Shown here piece by piece: positions 48,301-58,400 of a DNA stretch of 64,000 nucleotides. The notes under the pieces are model-generated. The model was given only the letters and a program-made list of their open reading frames with translations, had not been told where the DNA came from and ran no database searches. Source of the stretch: Xanthostigma xanthostigma (lineage: Eukaryota; Arthropoda; Insecta; Raphidioptera; Raphidiidae); contig OY754464.1 in NCBI GenBank assembly GCA_963575645.1, positions 4,588,001 through 4,652,000 on the forward strand, given 5' to 3'. A program made the translations under genes and the position numbers. Within the stretch, counting starts at the first letter, position 1. The number at the start of each line of letters is the position of its first letter.

Positions 48301-49457
48301 GAAAAAATCTCTGTTGCGCATGCGCCGATTTCTCCAAAAAAAAAATACAAAACTTTAGAATAATAAACCATTATGAAAAATACACCATTATTCTATAAAA
48401 ACAATGTTATAGCACATATCTTTTCTGCGCATGCGCCGCCTTTCCCCCTAAAACTTTTTACAAAACTTTCTTTTAAAATAGAATAAATAAACCATTATGA
48501 CATATATACTATTATTATATAAAACAACGTCATTGCATATATTTCTTTTGCGCATGCGCCAATTTTTCCCAAAAAATTTACAAAACTTTTGTAAACATAG
48601 ATAGAATAATAAACCGTTATGAAAAGTATACCGTTATTATATAAAAAAACAGCCTTATAGTATATATTTCTTCTACGCATGCGCCGATTTTTTTCAAAAA
48701 TTTATTTTACAAAACTCCTGTTAAACAAAATAATAAGCCCTTATGAAAAGTATACTATTATCTTATAAAAACAACATTGAAATATATATTTCTTTTGCGC
48801 TTGCGCCGACGTCTCTCAAAAACAATAGGCCTCTTCATATTTGCATATCAAACATCCTCCCAAAATTTGGTTTCATTCCGCTCATCCATGGTGTTGGAAT
48901 GGTAAAAAATGTCAAAAATGACGTTTGCATCTGTCAAAGCAATATGTTCTAATAATTAAAATTAGTTATTCAAATCGTTAACTCAGAAGGCGTTGCATTT
49001 CACAATATATTAATGTCAAAAGACTGACTAATATTTGAAATGACATTCGTTTTTGAACAAATGCAATCTTTTTTTTAAGACAAAACATACGCAATTTTTA
49101 AATTCCCATAGTACATTATGCAACAAACGAAGACAGACGATCCCCGTGTATGCTATGGATTAGACAAAATTGAATTTATACATTATATTTCTATATAAAG
49201 CTGTATAAAAAAAGTGTTTTGACGAATTCTGTTATACAAAATCTATGTAAAATTTTCTCCTCTTTCGTTTAAGACAGGTCTCGAAACGATCTGATTTAAA
49301 TTGAGCGAATTATCAGCAAAAAACTTAGTTTGCTCCTCTTTTGGGAGTTTTGGGGGGTTTTTAATTATTTGTTGTTCTAGCGGCAATAGAAATACACAAT
49401 CTGTGAAAATTTCAACTCTCTACCTATTACGGTTCTTGAGATACAGCCCGCTGACAG

Positions 49458-49492
<35 letters not shown>

Positions 49493-52400
49493 GACAGCGG
49501 AGGCTTAGTAATAGGGTCCCGTTTGACCTTCAGGTACGGAACCCTAAAAAGAAATTGGAAGTAATAAAAATTAAAATTAAATCATTAAAAACTTGAAAAT
49601 TCAGTTAAAATTGTTAAAATTGTCAAAAATAAAAGTCCATAATCGAAAAGTGCCAAGGTTTAATATTTTTTTTTTATTGATTAAAAGTCTCCTAATTAAA
49701 TTGAAAAAAATATTAAAACATGCGTAAGACATCGATGCTTTACATAGTTACTTTTCAGAACTGCTGACATTATTTGGTTATTTGCAAAAAATTAAAATGT
49801 ACCGTTTGCATGCTAGGTTGACATGTTTTCCATAAGACTGCATGTAAAAGTCTTTTTCAATTTTTAACTTTAGAAATCTCCTAATGATTTTGGATTTTTT
49901 ACAGAAAATTTTGTCATAAAAAAATTATTAAAAAAACTTTATTTTTGATTTTTTTCATTACTTTCGTTTAACGCCGCAACCTCCTTAATATTGTAGTTCA
50001 CACCTTCAAATAATATTTTATTCAACTCATGCGCGTTATTCATGTTTTATCATGCCTAAAAACCGAACCCTAAATAGCCATTTACCGACTGGTGACAATT
50101 ACTTGTCATAACTCAATGAAGATTCCTACTAGCTCGGCCATTGTGGAGTAATGAAAATAAACGTAACTATTTTCTGAGTCGTAACGAAATAGTAGGTAAC
50201 AACAACTCCGTTGTTACCCATTAAGGCTAAAATTGAGAGGCCGAATGTTTTCGACATGGAGTTTATTCATAACCGACTAACCTCAAACCAAAACATTGAA
50301 TCGTGCTGTTTGGTGCTGTTAGTATTGACAGTTTTTTTTATAAAGAAATAAATAGATATTTACAACATCTCATTATAATTAAAACATGAATAACGCGCAA
50401 TTGTTGAATAAAATTATGGGCGCAACTTGTAGGCTAAGTCATGACCTGTCAGCGCGATGAATGACTTAGACTACTAGTTACGCCAATAACTATTAAAATT
50501 CCGCCCTGTAAGTCATTTTTTCCCCTTTGAATAAAATAAGTTTAATATAATAATTAATAACTAATGCAGTCCTTCATTCAATGCAGTACAGACTTTATTA
50601 TGTACTAGTGGCCCGTCCTGGCTTTGTTAATGCTAATTAAAGAAACGCATAGAATTATTCAATAAAATTAATCGTAAACATGCACAAAAATTAGTTCGCT
50701 GAAGCACAACTCGCATAAGGAGCCGACGATAATGTTCGATTCTCGGCGTGCGCCTAACCGACCCCCGACTCGACACTCCGTGGCCGCGTTATATGGTCGA
50801 AGAACCTTCCTGAATAAAACTGGCGATATCGAATACAAAAATAATTTTATATATTTCGTCATCGAAGCGTTAATTTGTTTGCAGAACTATCGATCCAAAA
50901 CCCTGCAATCCCCGCACTTTGCAAAAACCTAAACGCGGAGGTGGCTATCCAAAAGTGTTTCTGGGCGGTCTGCCATCCAACGTTACAGAAACGGACCTTC
51001 GCACCTATTTCACACGATTCGGTAAAGTTATGGAGGTAGTGATTATGTACGACCAGGAAAAGAAGAAATCAAGAGGTGAGTCAAATAAAATAACGTCGAT
51101 AAAACAAACGCGTTATTCTCACATTTTCGTATAATTTATTCATTATATAAAGTAATCCAATGTTCAAGAATAGGTCATATGCATGTATTTTTTTTATGTT
51201 TTTAATAGACTCTTTAGTCAACCATAATACGAAAAAAATTGATAATCATTTAAAAATGTAATATTATAAGAAAAAAAATAATAAATTTCACATTCAAAAA
51301 TTGACAGTTTAAACAATCGGGCATGTTGGCGGGCTTATTTGACGTCATGATATACGCTGCATGTCAACCTTGATGTCAAATTGTCAATGTTCTAAATGAA
51401 GTTTATTTCTTGTTTTCTCTAAATACTGACAATCTTACTGTGAGACAACACAGTCGTCATGGAAACTGTTGTTGATATATACTTTGACGTCATGCTGCGT
51501 TTTGAAAATTCAAAAATAGCGCGTATTTTCTACATTTCTTTTTTATTATTTGTATTTTTTTGAGTGATCATATTAATAAAATAACCATTACGATATGATC
51601 AGGAACTAAAATATATTTCGAAATAAAAATTTAATTCAATTTGAAGCCTCATGCATATGACCTATTGTGAATATTTTACACAAGCAAGTGCAAGAGAAAT
51701 TTACATATCAAAACTTTTACAAAATCAATGTCTTTTTATTACAAAAAAATGACATTTTGAATAAAAAAAAATACTTCCGTTATTTGGATGCATTTTAAAT
51801 CTTCTTTTGTTATAATTTATGGTAAATGTACATATTTGAAAAAAAAAAGCTAGTAATCACAGTGTAAAGTTAACACATGGTTTTTAAATTTAATTTGTCA
51901 GTTGGTAGCTACATTTACTCCCCCGCTTTTTTTTGACAACTGAATTTCCAAGTTTTGTTTGTTTATTTTTTCAGGATTTGGTTTTTTGTCTTTTGAAGAC
52001 GAAGACTCTGTAGATCGTTGTGTCGCAGAGCATTTTGTTAATTTAAACGGAAAACAAGTAGAGATTAAGAAAGCCGAGCCACGTGACGGTTCCGGAGCTG
52101 GAAAAATGTCCGGCACAGACGCAAGCGCTTGGGGACCACCGCAAGCCCCTATGGGCATGATGCAAGGACCGAACGGTCAGATGGGTGGACCACCGATGAA
52201 TATGGGTGCGCCGATGGGCCCCAATATGCTGCAGGGCTACCAGGGATGGGGTACATCGCCCCAACAACAAAGCTACGCCGGTTACGGTACCCCGTCCGGA
52301 CCTGGGTCTTACCAAGGATGGGGTGCTCCGCCTGCTCCACAGGGACCACCACCACAATGGGGCAATAATTACGGAGGACCTCCACAACAACAAGGCTATG

Positions 52401-55400
52401 GCTCTTATGGTAAGTTTGCTAAATGTTTTTAAATTACAAATGAGCCTTTTTCACGAGAGCAGTGCCTCCGATTAACTACGCGGTGCAGCACCTGTGGTAG
52501 AGACAAGCATTATTTATTTCCCATTTAGCAACTTGTTATTTTGGTGATGGAAATTTATTGTTATAAATTATTATACAAAAGAAATAAAAAATAGTGTCAA
52601 TGCCAACAAAATATTGTAGTTTTGCTAGTTGTACTTCGAATAATCAATGAATTTTTATTGAAAGTAAACTAAATTGATAAATGCATATTCATTGAAAAAC
52701 ATAACCTCTATTTTTATAAATTGAAATTCATTAACTATAACTTTAATTTTTTTAATTTCCAAATATATTTAAGACTTTATTCTCAAAAATAAGTTGCAAA
52801 CCTAAAATTATTTTATACTTTTGGTATAATACATTTTAACAAGCAACTGTAAAGTAATTATATGAAAGTAATATATATAAAGTAATTATTATTATTATAT
52901 GCCTAACTTACTCACCTGTCGATGAATTTATTTTTTCTTCGTGAAATTTTTAAATTACAAGTTAGCGAGCATTTTAATGTTGCTATATTATTGTCTTTTA
53001 CGTTTTAAAATTTTATTTTGTGTCGACATTTTTTTTGCGTAATGTTTGCCTCTACCGCTGTACTAACGCTGCTAGTGGGAGTTTTTTCATAATGATGAAA
53101 ATGGCTCATTGAAAATTATTTTAAAAGTTTGCTTTTGTGAATTGATGTGGCCGGTTCAACGTATTGTTCCAAAACAGCTATTTATAATCATATGAGTAAT
53201 TATTAACAAAAGGGCTCATCAACTTTGTCTATATAGTAGCTAAGCGGATCGCTCGGAGTGCAGGCGACAATATTACACAGGGTGAGTCACACCACCCGTA
53301 TCAGTCGTTTTTTTCGAAAACGGTTAGTCGTAGAGAGTTGTCTCAAAAATCTGTATTATAAAAGCCCTAATGAAAAATCGAATGGTGATATTTTTTCCCC
53401 CCGGAAAGGTCGGCTTCCCTGTTAGTTTGCTCCGGAATGTTCAGAACTCCGGAATTTTAAATGGCACGATAGGTCGAAAGTGGTATTGTTGAAAAGATCT
53501 TTAAAAAATAAGCAAGTTTTGTAGGACATTTTTTTTTGTTACTGCCACCCCTGTTAAGTAATATTCGTTTGAAATTATTAAATTAACATGTCAGAATAAC
53601 AAAAAAGTCGGCATTTAAAATCTAGTTACCTAATTAAACAATGTCACAATAAGTTTTCAATAATTGCAATTGTTTTTTTTTTTGTCGGAAAATACTTCCA
53701 GGTACTCATAACATATCTAGAAGAGCTCTGCAGTGTTTAGAAGTAAATTGAAGACAGTTTGAACATTTGTGACATTGTTTAATTAGGTAACTAGATTTTA
53801 AATGCCAACTTTTAAAATTAAGTTTGTTATTCTGACATGTTAATTTAATAATTTCAAACGAATATTACTTAACAGGGGTGGCAGTAACAAAAAAAAATGT
53901 CCTACAAAACTTGCTTATTTTTTAAAGATCTTTTCAACAATACCACTTTCGACCTATCGTGCCATTTAAAATTCCGGAGTTCTGAACATTCCGGAGCAAA
54001 CTAACAGGGAAGCCGACCTTTCCGGGGGGAAAAAATATCACCATTCGATTTTTCATTAGGGCTTTTATAATACAGATTTTTGAGACAACTCTCTACGACT
54101 AACCGTTTTCGAAAAAAACGACTGATACGGGTGGTCTGACTCACCCTGTATACTGCATAATTCACTAATAATACATTAAAAAAAGACAATACATAAAACA
54201 GTATTTCGAATCTAGAGGAGCCATTCAGAGCATTGCCAATATTTCTCAGTCCTTTGACATTTGTGTGGCTGTTTTATTCATTCGATCACGATTTCACAAA
54301 TCGCAAGACCAATTTGTTACAACATAAACTTCATTTGCTCCTTGTTATATAATAACTCACGAATGCCTATATATTCAGAGCTCTCGGACGATGAAAAAAG
54401 TTTTATTAATAACGTCAAGTTTCTTGTCTTGCACTGACCACAATATTTGAAGCAATACAGTGCACACTGAGTGCACTCGATTGGGATTTTACTTCGAACA
54501 TGCGCCATCTACTCAGCATTTCGGTGAACTATCCTATGCGAAGCGTTTCATATAGTAAAGCGTTGCGCGCTAACCATTTTATAAATATTTATTGTTTACA
54601 ATTATGGAAGCTACACACGCCATTGAAAAATCGAAAGAGAAGCATGATATGTGTTGTACAGTACCTAATTGTGTTAGCAGATCAATTGCAAATGTTGATA
54701 TCGAATTATTAAATTGAAAGGTAACAGCTGATTATACGTCGTCGATTTCATGCTGTTTCTCTTTCAAATTTGACGTTGGCATGCAGAAAGCAACAAAGTT
54801 AACCTTACCACAGCTTGTATAAATTATTCTGCCACATTTTATGATCTGATTTGCACTCGAGATTTTCGCATACTGTCGATGCAAACGCTTCTCATAGGGC
54901 GGTGATATTGAATATTTTGAGTTGGGCTCCGCCTACATGTAAAATCCCAATTTCTTTCTTTTTTTTTACCCTCAACTGAACACAAAAAACTTGTAGCGAA
55001 TGCACTGTAACTGTAAACATTCTCTAGTCAGAGCGTTCTCAGCAAGCACACGGGCAGTCAAAAGAAAATGTTACGATATGAGTATTTAGTCATATGATTA
55101 TAATATAGAACTTGCGTAAAATATCCATTTAAAAAAATGCACGTTTGAATGTACTGTTTTTTGTTAGCGACAGTGTTCAAATAATTAAATTATTTGTTAA
55201 TACACACAGTCAAAATCGATGTTCTTGGCGCCACACGTAAGGCGCGGTTATACACTTGATAATAATCGACACAAGTAAACAAAATCGTAACTTTGCCTGT
55301 AATCGCAAATTTCGACTTGGATGTACAGCTTGCACATTCGAACCCAGTTTTAGCTGTTTTTAATTTTTTTGTGTTACGTTTGTTCATTTAAAAACTACTG

Positions 55401-58400
55401 AACCGATTATGATCGGACTTCACTGCAGTGCTGGTACACGTCAGAGAATGAAGTTCAGAAAGGCGTAGCTTACTAGAATCGAACTATGGGCGATGGCAGT
55501 GGAAAGTCGTTGCAATAATTACATGGTGACAGCGCAAATAATTATTTTTATTTGTGTCCTGTGCCATAACCGAAAAATGGCAAATCGATAAAACATCCAA
55601 CTGTAATGTTAACTGTGTCGTGAACTTCGGGAACCGTTGAGCTGTAGATATGGAGTGCTGATGCCTTTCTGCGCATACAAACTGCGCAGGAAAGAGAAGG
55701 CGATAAACACAGCATATGTAATATGTCTCTTTTTTGCCACTTGTATGGCGTTGAACAAGGACGGAATGGTTACTACAATTATCGCTGTCTCTGCCTGTCA
55801 TTTTGCTGACACAGCACTAGCACTTCATATGTGCAGCTCATTGGCGGGAGCAAGCAAAAAAAAAAAAGAGAAGACGTTAAATATTGTTTTTTTCCCGAAA
55901 ACCTCATAAATTTGAGCAGAGATAAAAGTGGATTCGAGCGGTTAAAAAAATAAAATAATCAGTAAATATGAATCACGTAAGTTAATGACATTTTTGTCTT
56001 AAAAATGGAAGATTCTGTTGATGCTTCGAATCTCCCTGTCAAACGTTTAGAAGTTATCAATTTGATCACTTTACCTTTTGTCGACAATCGGAAATTGTTC
56101 TCAAAAGTTGTGTTCGAAAAGCCAGTTTCTAGTACATTATTGTCACCTGTCAGAATATAACCACAACAATATCATTTTGTCAAGAAAACGGTGAACGCGA
56201 AGAAAATTTGTATTCACGGCTTAAGAAATAGTGAATACGGTAATTATACACTTTCATGGTCACCTGGTTTTTTGGCTCTAGAAAATCGAAAAATAGATGG
56301 ATTTCAATGATCTCGGTCTCAAAAAGTTCCATTTTACGGCGGATTTATGAAAAAAATTAGTTCACCCCGGAATTACAATTCGCATACCCGTTTATCGTTC
56401 ACCCCGGAATTACAATTCGCATACCCGTTTATCGTTCACCCCGGAATTGTTTTTTTAAAAACTCCACATTTGCCCCTTCCCGTTTCACTGCGAGACAATT
56501 CGCATACCCCTTTATCGTTCACCCCGGAATTACAATTCGCATACCCGTTTATCGTTCACCCCGGAATTGTTTTGAAATTTTTTTTATCAAAATGCATAAA
56601 TTGGAACATTCGTGTAAATGTGATTTAGAATGTGAAATAGAATACATTTTAGGCTGTAAAATACCGAAAAATTAACTTTTTTGAAAATTTTTTTTTTCAA
56701 AATATTAATTTTTTTATGTAGATTGCGAAAAAAAAATATACGAACTTGATTCCACGACGTCAGAAACAGTTATAAAGGATTATATGTAGAAAGTCAATTT
56801 TTTTTTGCATTTAAAGTCATGAAACTGTGAGAAATATTGATTTTTTCAATTTTCGTATTTTTTTCCATAAATCCGCCATAAAAACGAAGATTTAAAAAAA
56901 AAATTCATCGAAATCCGATGATTTTTCGATTTTCTAGAGCCAAAAAACCAGGTGACCGCGAAAGTGTATAATTACCGTGAATACTTACTGATAATAGCCA
57001 ATTTCAATAATACTATTTATTAAAAATTTCTGAAAACTAAATAACTAATGACGCGTAGGATCAATACAGAACACCCAAGAACTTTTGCTATTTGCCACGA
57101 GTTATATATTATCATCGCGCTTCTACTTAAGGGAGTTCCCTCCATAAAAATTAACCAAAACACGCCATTAAAATATTGTGAATATTCGGAGTTCAGTTAA
57201 AAATTTGTAAATATTTAAAGCCGATATTTACGAAAGCTCGTTGCAAAATGCGAACTCATTTCTCGGAGCTTCCGTAAAAAGATGCTATGCAATAAGTACG
57301 ATGTGTACTTGTTGAGATTGTGAACAAGCCACTAGTTAGGTGAAATATGGCAACGTCGTAAGCGCGCTAAAATTTGAATTCATACACTAAATGTTTTACG
57401 TTATCAACTATTACTAAAAGGTATATAAAAAACAGAAATACTCATTACATAACTCCCCATTAATAACTTTCCATAACTGGTAGTTTACTCAGTGAACGGA
57501 CAATTATTTTACCGATAAAATTCAATACTTATAGTAAAATGTGGAAGTTCACGAAAAGCATATCAATAGGTATACATAAGTACTTATAGATTGTATTCCA
57601 AGGGAAAAAGTACATCCCAATTTCCATTTTTTTTAACGTTTGAAAAAAAAAGCAACAAAATAGTTGTACTAATTACAATAATTAATATACACAGACGCGC
57701 CATTTTGAAACAGCTGATACACCGTAAGTCTCTTACACAGTAGTGCCAACTGTATAATCATGAAATTTCAAGCTGAGACGTTGCCACTCGCCTACCTCTG
57801 AAAACGATTGCTGCTTTTTCACAGCTCAAATTTTTGTTCATAACATTGGCAATAGCATGCTAATCCTATGCTTTTACTATAGGAGTTTACCCCTTGCCTC
57901 GCTTCTTCCCGCTCTACCAGTGGAACTTCCTTAACACTTTCTTCTGTTTCTTTAAAATAACATTCTCACTATAGATATCGCGTCTATCGTGATAATAACA
58001 ATGAGAAAAATTGACAGGTAATGTGATAAGATAGATTTATTTTTTATTGTGAAGCGTTACATAAAATAAATCTATCTTATATTTTTTGATCCACATACCT
58101 GAAAATTTTTCATATTATGTGTGGTATTACGCGCAAGGTCTCTTTGTGAGGGCGGGGCCGATCGAATCGAATTGGTTCGATCGGCCCACGACTGACTAGA
58201 TTTATTAATATAATTTGGTGCATTTGTTGATTTGATAAAAAAACTAGTACAGTTTATTTAAAACTGAGAGTAGTTTTTTTTTCTATAATTAATTAATTAA
58301 TTTATAAAAGAAAAAGTTTAATTTCACAAAAAATAATTAATAGTAGATGCGTTTGTTGCAGGTCCAACTGCTGGCAGTGGTGCGGCCAATTGGAATAGCT

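Noticed and set aside
49440-49500. ACAG/GACA tract as a CRISPR-like or regulatory array
   Set aside because: It is a plain microsatellite at the end of a dispersed repeat; there are no spacers.
52043-52475. Several overlapping open frames on both strands across Hrb27C exon 4
   Set aside because: They are shadows of the GC-rich, repetitive coding exon. Only the frame starting at 51975 joins the neighbouring exons and matches hrp48.
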